Origin: Streptomyces bambusae
GTDB taxonomy: Bacteria > Actinomycetota > Actinomycetes > Streptomycetales > Streptomycetaceae
NCBI RefSeq assembly: GCF_020532645.1
Contig: NZ_JAJAUZ010000038.1
Location: forward strand, 1 to 64,000
DNA: 64,000 bases
Direction: 5' to 3'
The first letter of the stretch is position 1; every line of letters begins with the position of its first letter. The position numbers and the translations under genes are program-made. Of the stretch, positions 18,039 through 25,915 are shown piece after piece. The notes under the pieces were generated by a model. It saw only the letters and a list, made by a program, of their open reading frames with translations. It was not told where the DNA came from and made no database searches.

Positions 18039-19756
18039 ACAGTTCGCGTTCACGTGACCGGCGCCTCGGGCGTCTCGCCGCCTGCACCGCCGTCGCCGCC
18101 CTCGCCGCGGGGACCCTGATGTCCGTGCCCGCAGCGGCCGACGGGCGGCCGCGGGTGCAGCCGGAGCAGGCCGCGCCGCCGTCCGCCGGGCGGCCGGGGC
18201 CGGTGCTGCCGCAGGGCGCGCGCAGCGGGCAGGCCGCGGCGGCCGCCCTCGCGCCCCGCTTCGACGGCGACGCCGACGGCATCGCCGACACCCTGTACCA
18301 GGCCGTCAACGGCAAGTACTTCGTGAACCCGGGCGGCGCCGACGAGCACTTCGAGTACGGCGTCGGCCAGGCCACCGAGGACGGGTCCTTCGCCTACAAG
18401 GACGTGCTCCCGGTCGGCGACTTCGACCGGGACGGCCGCAGCAACCTGCTGGCCCTGACCGCCGACGGCACCCTCGCCCTGTTCAACGGGGCCGACGGCA
18501 CGGGCACGTCGTACAACCCGAGCTGGTCCGGGCGCGGCTGGCAGGTCTACAACAAGCTCCTCGCGCCCGGCGACCTGACCGGCGACGGGCGGGTCGACGT
18601 GCTGGCGCGCACCTACGACGGGGTGCTGTACCTGTACCCGAGCGGGCCCTCGGCGGCGAGCCCGTACGGGGCCCGGGTGCGGATCGGGTCGGGCTGGCAG
18701 GCGTACGACCAGCTGGTGGGCCTGAACGACACCGACGGCGACGGCCGGGCGGACCTGGCGGCCCGGGACGGCTCGGGACGGCTGTACGCGTACCTGGGGA
18801 CCGGGCAGCCGGCGGCGCCGTTCAAGGAGCGCCGGCAGATCGGCTTCGGCTACCAGGTCTACAACCAGCTCGCCGGTGCCGACGACATCGACCGGGACGG
18901 CCGCGGCGACATGATCGCCCGCGACCCGGCGGGCCGGCTGTACCTGTACAAGGCGGACGGCACGGGCGGCTTCAAGCCGCGCGTGACCTCCTCGCCCGGC
19001 TGGAACTACGCCCTGCTGCTGGGCGCGCAGGGCGGCCTGCCGGCCTGGGACCGCAGCGACGTGGTCGGCCGGGACACGGCGGGCACGCTGTGGTGGTACT
19101 GGTCGAAGAACGACGGCACGCTCAGCGCCCGCACCCGGATCAGCCCGGTGGGCGACTGGAAGGGCTTCCGGTACATCCGCTCGTCCTCGCTGGACGCGAA
19201 CAGCTACGCGGAGAGCCTGGAGGTCTTCCAGAACCACCTGTTCCTGCGCGGCCGGGACATCGGCGCGGGCTGGGGCGCGTACAACGCGCTGGTGGGCCCC
19301 GGCGACCTGTCCGGTGACGGCAAGGGCGACCTGCTGGCCCGCGACACCTCCGGCACGCTGTACCTCTACCGCGGCAACGGCGCCGCCACCGGCTTCGCCG
19401 CCCGCCAGAAGATCGGCACCGGCTGGGGCACGTACAACAAGCTGACCGGCGCCGGGGACTTCACCGGCGACGGCCGCGCGGACCTGATCGCCCGCGACGG
19501 CTCCGGCAACCTGTACCTCTACCCCGGTACGGGCAGCTCCGCCGCCCCCTTCAAGCCCCGCGTGAAGATCGGCACTGGTTACGGCATCTACCGCAACCTC
19601 GTCGCCACCGGCGACCTCACGGGCGACAGCCGGGCCGACCTGGTCGCCACCGACTCCGCAGGCAACCTCTGGCGCTACACGTCCTACGGCCCGGGCAAAC
19701 TCACGGCCCGCGCAAAGATCGGCACGAGCTGGCAGATCTATCCGGACCTGTACTGA
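18035..19756 (+). CDS. secreted FG-GAP/VCBS beta-propeller protein 4
   Basis: Fourth paralogue, 573 aa. Signal peptide RRLGRLAACTAVAALAAGTL, cut near AAADG. A Pro/Gln-rich spacer leads into the blades: DGDADGIADTLYQ, GDFDRDGRSNLLAL, GDLTGDGRVDVLAR, NDTDGDGRADLAAR, DDIDRDGRGDMIAR, then the atypical blade with LWWYWSKNDGTLSAR, and three more regular blades. It ends WQIYPDLY. The TTG start (18035) directly follows AGGGGGGACC, identical to paralogue 5, and overlaps the stop of a short upstream ORF. A GTG nine codons upstream is possible but would spoil the shared start context. Confidence 0.9.
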   Translation: MNSSRSRDRRLGRLAACTAVAALAAGTLMSVPAAADGRPRVQPEQAAPPSAGRPGPVLPQGARSGQAAAAALAPRFDGDADGIADTLYQAVNGKYFVNPGGADEHFEYGVGQATEDGSFAYKDVLPVGDFDRDGRSNLLALTADGTLALFNGADGTGTSYNPSWSGRGWQVYNKLLAPGDLTGDGRVDVLARTYDGVLYLYPSGPSAASPYGARVRIGSGWQAYDQLVGLNDTDGDGRADLAARDGSGRLYAYLGTGQPAAPFKERRQIGFGYQVYNQLAGADDIDRDGRGDMIARDPAGRLYLYKADGTGGFKPRVTSSPGWNYALLLGAQGGLPAWDRSDVVGRDTAGTLWWYWSKNDGTLSARTRISPVGDWKGFRYIRSSSLDANSYAESLEVFQNHLFLRGRDIGAGWGAYNALVGPGDLSGDGKGDLLARDTSGTLYLYRGNGAATGFAARQKIGTGWGTYNKLTGAGDFTGDGRADLIARDGSGNLYLYPGTGSSAAPFKPRVKIGTGYGIYRNLVATGDLTGDSRADLVATDSAGNLWRYTSYGPGKLTARAKIGTSWQIYPDLY

Positions 19757-19774
19757 CGGGCAGACGGCGCACGA

Positions 19775-19808
19775 CGCCCCGGAACCCTCAGCGGAGGGTG
19801 CCGGGGCG
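19775..19808 (+). terminator. terminator after FG-GAP gene 4
   Basis: Stem 19775-19789 / 19794-19808 (CGCCCCGG and ACCCTC pairing with GAGGGT and CCGGGGCG, one bulged pair). CTTCCGTTT follows. Confidence 0.75.
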
Positions 19809-19931
19809 CTTCCGTTTACTCCCTTACACCGTGCCAGATGGGCTCCAGATGTGCTGAAGCAACCCATCCTGGACATGACGGTTAACCACTTCCCTCACTC
19901 CGGTTTGCAGATGTACTCTGCACGGACAATT

Positions 19932-20026
19932 CCCGGGGGGGATGACGCCGCTCCGCGCCCCTGATGCGCGCCCGAGCCCGCGACCCCGTGTCCCCGCGCA
20001 GCACTTCTTCCGTCCCAGGGGGGACC
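19932..20026 (+). promoter_or_regulatory. leader of FG-GAP gene 5
   Basis: The G-run plus ATGACGCCGCT (19935-19952) repeats the leader of FG-GAP gene 4. It lies about 86 nt before the TTG start, and the final AGGGGGGACC is the same too. The upstream TTGCAG/TACTCT region may be the promoter; I am not certain. An ORF opened at 19942 does not stop before the gene, so no separate leader peptide is claimed here. Confidence 0.45.
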
Positions 20027-21745
20027 TTGAACATCGTGCGCCACAAGCGCCTCGGCCGTATCGCGGCCTGCACCGCCATCGCCCTGACCGCCGGCATGGC
20101 CCTCGCGGGCCCGGCCTCGGCCGACGCTCCCGTCGCGCCGAAGGCGCCGAGCGAGAACGTCCAGCCCGCCGCGCCCCAGCCGACCGGTGTCATTCCCGGC
20201 GGTACCCGGACCGGTCTGGCCACCGCCGGCGTCAAGGACGTCGCCCCGCCGCTCTTCGACGTGAACCACGACGGCACGCACGACCTGCTGTACCGGTCGG
20301 GCACCAAGCACTACCTGAAGGACTTCCAGGACGACGACGCCGAGTTCTCCCTCCAGATCGGCGAGGACTCCGCGTACAAGGACGTCATCCCCGCCGGTGA
20401 CATGGACGGCAACGCCAACCCGGAGCTGCTCACGCTGAGCGTCACCGGCGAGCTGTCGCTGCACGAGGTCTCCTCCACCGACGGCGTCTGGTCCTCGAAC
20501 TGGCGCGGCCGCGGCTGGACGATCTACAACAAGGTCGTCGGCGCCGGCGACCTGACCGGTGACGGCCGCCCGGACCTGCTGGCCCGCAAGCACAACGGCG
20601 AGCTGTACCTGTACGCGGCCACCGGCAACCTGTACGCGCCGTACCGCGCGGCCGTGAAGATCGGCGCCGGCTGGGGTGCGTACGACCAGCTCGTCGGCGG
20701 TTCGGACGTCACGGGTGACGGCATCGGCGACCTGCTGGCCCGCACCCCGAGCGGCAACCTGTACCGCTACACGGGCACCGGCAACGCCTCCGCCCCGTTC
20801 CGCGCCGCGGCGAAGATCGGCTACGGCTACCAGGTCTACAACCAGATGCTGGCCGTGGGCGACGCCAACGGTGACGGCTTCGCGGACTACCTGGCCCGCG
20901 ACCTGTCCGGCACCAACTGGTTCTACCCCGGCAAGTCCGGCGGCACCGTCGCCGGCCGCCTGAAGTCCGGCACGAACTGGCAGCACACCGACCTGTTCGC
21001 CGGCCAGGGCGGCATCGCCGACCACGGCAAGGCGGGCATCGCGGCCCGGAGCACCGGCAACACGCTGTTCCGGTACGTGAGCAAGGCGGACGGCAAGTTC
21101 TACTCCCGCTACAAGTGGAGCGACGACGGCGGCTGGCCGGACTTCGCCCCGATCACCTTCGCGTCCTCGCTGACGGACAACCCGTTCGGCTCCTTCATGT
21201 ACGTCTACCAGGGCCGCCTGTACCACGGTGAGTCCGACCTGGGCGCGGGCTGGGGCGGCTTCAACGCCCTCGTCGGCGTGGGCGACCTGACCGGTGACGG
21301 CAAGGGCGACCTGCTGGCCCGCACCTCCGGCGGCACCCTGTACCTGTACCACGGCAACGGCGCCGGCACCGCGCTCGGCAGCAAGACCGGCATCGGCGCG
21401 GGCTGGGGCGCGTACAACAAGCTGCTGGGCGCCGGTGACTTCACCGGTGACGGCCGGGCGGACCTGATCGCCCGCACCTCCGGCGGCACCCTCTACCTGT
21501 ACCCGGGCACCGGCGTTGCGAAGGCCCCCTTCAAGACCCGCGTGAAGATCGGCACCGGCTTCGGCATCTACAACAAGATGGCGGCCGCCGGCGACATGAC
21601 CGGCGACGGCCGTGCCGACCTGGTGGGCACGGACTCCGCGGGCAACCTCTGGCGCTACTCCGCGACCGGTCTGGGCGGCTCCGCCACCCTGTCCAAGCGG
21701 GTCTCGCTGGGCAACGGCTGGGGCATCTACAAGAACCTGTACTAG
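20027..21745 (+). CDS. secreted FG-GAP/VCBS beta-propeller protein 5
   Basis: Fifth paralogue, 572 aa. Signal peptide LGRIAACTAIALTAGMALAG, cut near ASADA. Blades include DVNHDGTHDLLYR, GDMDGNANPELLTL, GDLTGDGRPDLLAR, SDVTGDGIGDLLAR, GDANGDGFADYLAR and three late GDxTGDGxxDLL/I blades. The sixth blade differs from members 2-4 (LFRYVSKADGKFYSR). It ends WGIYKNLY. TTG 20027 follows AGGGGGGACC. Several blades are nearly the same as those of paralogues 2-4, as expected from duplication and possible gene conversion. Function unknown. Confidence 0.9.
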   Translation: MNIVRHKRLGRIAACTAIALTAGMALAGPASADAPVAPKAPSENVQPAAPQPTGVIPGGTRTGLATAGVKDVAPPLFDVNHDGTHDLLYRSGTKHYLKDFQDDDAEFSLQIGEDSAYKDVIPAGDMDGNANPELLTLSVTGELSLHEVSSTDGVWSSNWRGRGWTIYNKVVGAGDLTGDGRPDLLARKHNGELYLYAATGNLYAPYRAAVKIGAGWGAYDQLVGGSDVTGDGIGDLLARTPSGNLYRYTGTGNASAPFRAAAKIGYGYQVYNQMLAVGDANGDGFADYLARDLSGTNWFYPGKSGGTVAGRLKSGTNWQHTDLFAGQGGIADHGKAGIAARSTGNTLFRYVSKADGKFYSRYKWSDDGGWPDFAPITFASSLTDNPFGSFMYVYQGRLYHGESDLGAGWGGFNALVGVGDLTGDGKGDLLARTSGGTLYLYHGNGAGTALGSKTGIGAGWGAYNKLLGAGDFTGDGRADLIARTSGGTLYLYPGTGVAKAPFKTRVKIGTGFGIYNKMAAAGDMTGDGRADLVGTDSAGNLWRYSATGLGGSATLSKRVSLGNGWGIYKNLY

Positions 21746-21773
21746 GCCACGGCCTGACACGGATCGCACACAG

Positions 21774-21810
21774 CGGCGCCCCGTCACCGGAATCCGGTGG
21801 CGGGGCGCCG
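21774..21810. terminator. bidirectional terminator, FG-GAP gene 5 / VOC gene
   Basis: Seventeen-base arms 21774-21790 and 21794-21810 pair with one mismatch, loop AAT. The two flanking genes converge. Confidence 0.85.
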
Positions 21811-21829
21811 TCGTCGTCCTGCCCCCCGG

Positions 21830-22192
21830 TCAGGGCGACGGTTCCAGGAACTCCAGGCGGTTGCCGACCGGGTCCTGCGAGTAGAAGCGGCGGTGGCCGG
21901 GGAGGTTGTCGTCCCAGACGACCTTGGCGCCGTGGGACTCCAGGCGGGCCGCGTACGCCTCGATCCCGCGGACCCGCAGGCCCGGGTGGGCCTTGGCTGC
22001 GGGGCGGAAGTCCGCCTCGACGCCGAGGTGCAGCTGCACCGGCCCGGCCGCGAACCAGCAGCCGCCGCGGGCCGCGAGCACCGGCGGCTTGGGGATCTCG
22101 GTCATGCCGAGGACGGCCGTGTAGTAGCCGCGCAGCAGGTCCTCCGATCCGGGCGGGGCGGCGAGCTGGACGTGGTCGACGGATACGAGCAT
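21830..22192 (-). CDS. VOC-family (glyoxalase/dioxygenase-like) protein
   Basis: Small metalloenzyme-fold protein of 120 aa with one paired beta-alpha-beta-beta-beta module set. VDHVQLAAPP at the N-terminus (His 7), VQLHLGV in the middle and a terminal NRLEF glutamate fit the usual H/H/E metal ligands. The DPVGNRLEF end is typical of the glyoxalase superfamily. The substrate cannot be read from the sequence. It follows the methyltransferase gene by 4 bp, so they are co-transcribed. Confidence 0.9.
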   Translation of the reverse strand: MLVSVDHVQLAAPPGSEDLLRGYYTAVLGMTEIPKPPVLAARGGCWFAAGPVQLHLGVEADFRPAAKAHPGLRVRGIEAYAARLESHGAKVVWDDNLPGHRRFYSQDPVGNRLEFLEPSP

Positions 22193-22196
22193 CGGG

Positions 22197-23024
22197 TCAG
22201 GCCTCCTTGGCGGCGACGGCGAAGATGCGGCGGAACGGGAAGACGGTGCCGTGCGGGCCCGCGGGATACGCCTCGCGCAGCAGCCCGCGGTACTCGGCGA
22301 GGAAGGCGTCGGCGGCCTCCGGGTCCCCCGCGAGCGCGGTGAGCACCGGCCGCAGGGCGGTGCCCTTCACCCAGTCGAGGACGGCGTCGGGGCCGGTCAG
22401 CAGCTGCTGGTAGGTGGTCTCCCACACGTCGGCGGTGAGGCCGAGCGCCCCGAGCCGCTCCAGGTAGCCGGCGGGCTCCAGGACGGCGGCGGCCCGCTCG
22501 CCGTACCCGGCGAGGCGGCCGCGCCAGCGCGGGCCGTTGCACAGGTCGGCGAGCAGCCGGTGGCTCGGGGCGGAGAAGTTCCCGGGCACCTGGAAGGCGA
22601 AGGCGCCGCCGGGCCGCAGGGTCCGGGTCCAGGCGGCGAAGGAGTCCGCGTGCCCGGGCAGCCATTGGAAGGCGGCGTTGGAGACGATCACGTCGTACGG
22701 CTCGTCCGGCCGCCAGTCGGCCAGGTCGGCGGGATGGAAATCGAGGCTGCCGCCGCCGGGGGTGGGGCCGGCGTGGTCCCGGCGGGCCCGGTCGAGCATC
22801 TCCTCGGACAGGTCGTAGCCGGTGATCCGGGCGTCCGGCCAGCGGTCGGCGAGCAGCGCGGTGACGTTCCCGGCGCCGCAGCCGAGGTCGGCGACGCGCG
22901 GGGCGGCGCCGGCGGCCCCGGCCGGGTCCGGGATCCGGGCGAGCAGCTCCAGGAACGGGCGGGTGCGGTGGCCTGCGTGCCGCAGGTACTGGCCGGGGTC
23001 CCAGCGCGGAGTGGTGTCGTGCAT
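22197..23024 (-). CDS. tam: trans-aconitate 2-methyltransferase-like SAM methyltransferase
   Basis: Class I SAM-dependent methyltransferase, 275 aa. Motif I is VADLGCGAGNVT (about 44-55), followed by ITGYDLSEEMLDRAR, and DVIVSNAAFQWLPGH is motif IV. The AAFQW and length match trans-aconitate methyltransferase (Tam), which detoxifies trans-aconitate. ATG 23024 is chosen because upstream codons give a basic, non-family extension; an AAAGG site precedes it. It is divergent from marR with a perfect palindrome between. Substrate identity is likely but not proven. Confidence 0.88.
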   Translation of the reverse strand: MHDTTPRWDPGQYLRHAGHRTRPFLELLARIPDPAGAAGAAPRVADLGCGAGNVTALLADRWPDARITGYDLSEEMLDRARRDHAGPTPGGGSLDFHPADLADWRPDEPYDVIVSNAAFQWLPGHADSFAAWTRTLRPGGAFAFQVPGNFSAPSHRLLADLCNGPRWRGRLAGYGERAAAVLEPAGYLERLGALGLTADVWETTYQQLLTGPDAVLDWVKGTALRPVLTALAGDPEAADAFLAEYRGLLREAYPAGPHGTVFPFRRIFAVAAKEA

Positions 23025-23117
23025 GGCCGAGCCTTTCTGCAAGCGTGCGCGGGCACGGCGGAGCACGCCGGCCCGGCAGTTCTTCCGTGCTCTGCTGCCA
23101 TGATCCGCCCATAAGTA

Positions 23118-23131
23118 TCTTGACGTCAAGA
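23118..23131. promoter_or_regulatory. MarR-type operator palindrome
   Basis: TCTTGACGTCAAGA is a perfect 14-bp palindrome between the divergent tam and marR genes, 36 bp before the marR start. TCTTGA/TCAAGA half-sites are common for actinobacterial MarR proteins. Confidence 0.75.
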
Positions 23132-23166
23132 GACTTCATGTCGACAGACCCCTTACACTGATCGGC

Positions 23167-23664
23167 ATGGAGGACGAGGTCGACCGACTGGTCGCGGCAT
23201 GGCGGCGGGAGCGCCCTGACCTCGACGTGGAACCGCTCGAAGTGCTGAGCCGGGTCAGCAGGCTCGCGCGCCACCTCGACCGGGCCCGCCGACTCGCCTT
23301 CTCCGAGCACAGCCTGGAGCCCTGGGAGTTCGACGTCCTGACGTCGCTGCGCCGGGCCGGCGACCCGTACCAGCTCTCCCCCGGCCAGCTGCTGACGCAG
23401 ACGCTCGTCACCTCCGGCACCATGACCAACCGCATCGACCGGCTCACCAAGAAGGGCCTGGTCGAGCGGCTCCCCGACCCGAACGACCGCCGCGGCGTGC
23501 TGGTGCGCCTCACCCCGGAGGGCCGCGACCGGGCCGACCAGGCGCTCGCGGGCCTGCTCGACCAGGAGCGGGCGATCCTGGGCCGGCTGCCGCGCGCCCA
23601 GCGCACGGAGCTGGCCCAGCTGCTACGCCAGCTGACCGCTCCGTTCGACAACATCCCCGGGTAG
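23167..23664 (+). CDS. MarR-family regulator
   Basis: Winged-helix dimeric repressor, 165 aa. The recognition region is QLLTQTLVTSGTMTNRIDRL, and the wing is VERLPDPNDRRGVLVRLTPEG. N- and C-terminal helices form the dimer. It is transcribed away from the tam-VOC pair, and the palindrome at 23118-23131 between them is the obvious binding site; the ligand is unknown. Its last 42 bp overlap the 3' end of the convergent luxR-type gene. Confidence 0.95.
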   Translation: MEDEVDRLVAAWRRERPDLDVEPLEVLSRVSRLARHLDRARRLAFSEHSLEPWEFDVLTSLRRAGDPYQLSPGQLLTQTLVTSGTMTNRIDRLTKKGLVERLPDPNDRRGVLVRLTPEGRDRADQALAGLLDQERAILGRLPRAQRTELAQLLRQLTAPFDNIPG

Positions 23665-24435
23665 GGCGGGCCCCAGGTCCACCGGGCGGACCCCGGCCCG
23701 GCGGGCCAGTGCCACGGCGGCCAGGGTGGAGTGCACGCCCAGCTTGCCCAGCACGTTCTGCATGTGGGTCCGGACGGTGTGCGGGGAGAGGAACAGCCGG
23801 GCGGCCACGTCCTTGCGGTTGAGCCCGGCCACCATGCAGCGCAGCACCTCGTGCTCGCGCGGGGTCAGGGACTCCACGAGCCGTTCGCTGTCGGTGCGGT
23901 TCTTGCGGGCCGCCGTCAACTCCCTCAGCACGCCGGTGAGCAGGGCCGGCGGCAGGTGCGTCTCCTCGCGGAGCACGCCTCGGATCACGGCGAGCAGCCG
24001 GGACAGCGAACAGTCCTTGGCGACCCAGCCGGAGGCCCCCGCCTGGAGGGCCAGCGCGGCCCGGCGCGGATCGTCCCGCTCGGCCAGGACCACCGTACGG
24101 ACCGGATGGCGGCCCGCCCGGACCCCGGCCACCAGGGCGATCCCGTCGGCGGGCACCCCGGCCGCCGGTGCCCCGGAGCCGAAGGGCTGCTCGGGGATCC
24201 GGCCGGCCCCGGACGCACCGCCGGAACCCGCCCCGCCCGCCACCCCGAGATCGGCGTCGACCAGCAGGACGTCGTACTTGCGGCCTTCCGCCGCGCCTCG
24301 TTCGAGACAGCGCAGCGCGGCCGGCCCGCTGCCCGCCGCGGACACTTCCACATCGGGCTCGGCGGCGAGCGCCGCGGCCAGCGACTCGGCGAAAATGCGG
24401 TGATCGTCGACCACGAGAACCCGGATACGAACCAC
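23623..24435 (-). CDS. LuxR/NarL-type response regulator with expanded receiver
   Basis: Two-domain regulator, about 270 aa. The receiver starts VRIRVLVVDDHRIFAESL, and the phospho-acceptor Asp is in VLLVDADLGVAGG; the conserved Lys is in GWVAKD. A Gly/Ala-rich insertion of about 35 residues follows the Asp site (GAGSGGASGAGRIPE and on), longer than normal. The C-terminal LuxR HTH is complete: LTPREHEVLRCMVAGLNRKD, then SPHTVRTHMQNVLGKLGVHS. No kinase is adjacent. The GTG at 24435 has GGGGG at 5 nt; GTG 24441 is an alternative. The 3' end overlaps marR on the opposite strand by 42 bp. Confidence 0.88.
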   Translation of the reverse strand: MVRIRVLVVDDHRIFAESLAAALAAEPDVEVSAAGSGPAALRCLERGAAEGRKYDVLLVDADLGVAGGAGSGGASGAGRIPEQPFGSGAPAAGVPADGIALVAGVRAGRHPVRTVVLAERDDPRRAALALQAGASGWVAKDCSLSRLLAVIRGVLREETHLPPALLTGVLRELTAARKNRTDSERLVESLTPREHEVLRCMVAGLNRKDVAARLFLSPHTVRTHMQNVLGKLGVHSTLAAVALARRAGVRPVDLGPALPGDVVERSGQLA

Positions 24436-24801
24436 AGACACCCCCAAGGGTCGGGGAACGGACGGCCGTGACACGACGCCCGGATCGGAGTGGGATCGGC
24501 AGCGGCCGCGGCCGCCGCCGCAACTGGACTGCTACCCCGGTCCGGACGTCGTATCCGACTGTCTCGACCCCTGAATCAACACCGGCCCCCACCGGTGTCG
24601 AGCATCAGCGTACGGGGGTTGGTGCACCGCGGTTGGCCGAATCTCAGAAGTTTTCCCCGCGGTTTTCTTCCGCGACCTCGGCAACTCCCGCGTACCGCAC
24701 GGTATGGGGATGGAACGAGCGGTCCGGCGCCCGCGGCGCATGGCCGGAAAACGCCTGCCCGGAACCATCCCCTCCGGAGCCGTTCGGTCACCGCGCGCGG
24801 C
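24436..24801. other. 366-bp intergenic region, no gene seen
   Basis: This gap lies upstream of the LuxR-type gene and downstream of galE. It contains a small ACACCGG/CCGGTGT hairpin near 24583-24600 and is somewhat less GC-rich around 24640-24680 (TTTTCCCCGCGGTTTTC). I see no convincing ORF, RNA or promoter consensus. Confidence 0.5.
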
Positions 24802-25779
24802 TCACGCCCCGTCGTTCTTCTCCGCCTCCCGGCGCAGGGCGAACTGCCAGGCGTCGGTGACGATGCCCGCGAGGTCGGACCGGGTCGGGGTCCAGCCCAG
24901 CCGCTGCCGGGCGGTCTCCGCGGAGGCGACGAGCACGGCCGGGTCGCCGGGCCGGCGGGCGGCGGTCACCTCGGGGATCTCCCGGCCGGTGACCTTGCGG
25001 ACCGTCTCGATGACCTCGCGGACCGAGAAGCCGTTGCCGTTGCCGAGGTTGCACACCAGGTGCTCGCCGGCCGCGGCGGCACCGAGGGCGGCCAGGTGGG
25101 CCTCGGCGAGGTCGGCCACGTGGATGTAGTCGCGCACGCAGGTGCCGTCCGGGGTCGGGTAGTCGTCTCCGAACACCGAGATGGACTCCCGCTGCCCCAA
25201 GGCGACTTGGAGCACGAGCGGGATGAGGTGCGTCTCGGGGTCGTGACGCTCGCCGAACTCCCCGTACGCGCCGGCCACGTTGAAGTAGCGCAGCGAGACC
25301 GCCGCCAGGCCGTGCGCCGAGCACTCTCCCGCGATCATGTGGTCGACGGCCAGCTTGGACGCCCCGTACGGGTTGGTGGGCGCGGTGACGGAGGTCTCGG
25401 TGAGGCGGCCGTCGACGGGCTCGCCGTAGGTGGCGGCGGTGGAGGAGAAGACCAGCTTGCGGACGCCCGCCGTGCGCATGGCGGTGAGCAGCTCCAGGGT
25501 GCCGCCGACGTTGTTCGCCCAGTACTTGCCGGGGTCGGCGACGGACTCGCCGACCTGCGAGGAGGCGGCGAAGTGCAGGACGGCGTCGTAGGACGGGTCC
25601 AGGTGGCGGGCCGCGTCCTGGATCCGGCCGTCGATGAGCGCGGCACCGGCCGGGACGCCCTTGCGGAAGCCGGTGGAGAGGTCGTCGAGGATGGTCACCT
25701 CGTGCCCGGCTTCCAGGAGGTGCGCCGCCACGACGCTGCCGACGTATCCGGCTCCGCCGGTCACCAGGTACTTGTTCAC
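24802..25779 (-). CDS. galE: UDP-glucose 4-epimerase
   Basis: Interconverts UDP-glucose and UDP-galactose, giving galactose for exopolysaccharide or catabolism. The protein has 325 aa. The NAD loop VTGGAGYVGS starts at residue 6. The catalytic pair is Ser 112/113 in FSSTAATYGEP with Y138 and K142 in NPYGASK. RYFNVAGAYGEFGE and DGTCVRDYIHVADLA are the classical GalE sugar-nucleotide motifs. GTG 25779, preceded by GAGGCGG, places the loop at the N-terminus as in the family. Not linked to other Leloir genes here. Confidence 0.96.
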   Translation of the reverse strand: MNKYLVTGGAGYVGSVVAAHLLEAGHEVTILDDLSTGFRKGVPAGAALIDGRIQDAARHLDPSYDAVLHFAASSQVGESVADPGKYWANNVGGTLELLTAMRTAGVRKLVFSSTAATYGEPVDGRLTETSVTAPTNPYGASKLAVDHMIAGECSAHGLAAVSLRYFNVAGAYGEFGERHDPETHLIPLVLQVALGQRESISVFGDDYPTPDGTCVRDYIHVADLAEAHLAALGAAAAGEHLVCNLGNGNGFSVREVIETVRKVTGREIPEVTAARRPGDPAVLVASAETARQRLGWTPTRSDLAGIVTDAWQFALRREAEKNDGA

Positions 25780-25915
25780 TTGCCGCCTCGCTCGCCTTGT
25801 CCAGGTCTGTGGATGACACGCTCTTACCGGATCCGGTGGGCCCGGCGAACAGCACCTTGCCGCAAACCCGCGGTCCGGTGAAGTCCGCACCCGGGGGAAC
25901 GTGCGCTCGCGCGCC

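Noticed and set aside
19942..20400. Upstream ORF of FG-GAP gene 5 as a leader peptide gene.
   Set aside because: Although it opens at the conserved ATG, it does not stop before the gene and continues as Arg/Pro-rich shadow sequence for more than 370 bp.
11853..21745. The FG-GAP cluster as a prophage or genomic island.
   Set aside because: No integrase, attachment repeats or phage genes are seen; GC content and codon use look like the neighbours, and flanking genes are ordinary chromosomal ones.
24788..25855. A reading frame with GPTGSGKS, looking like a Walker A loop.
   Set aside because: It begins upstream of galE in another frame and continues as Arg/Pro-rich nonsense. The galE frame has full family motifs and explains the region.
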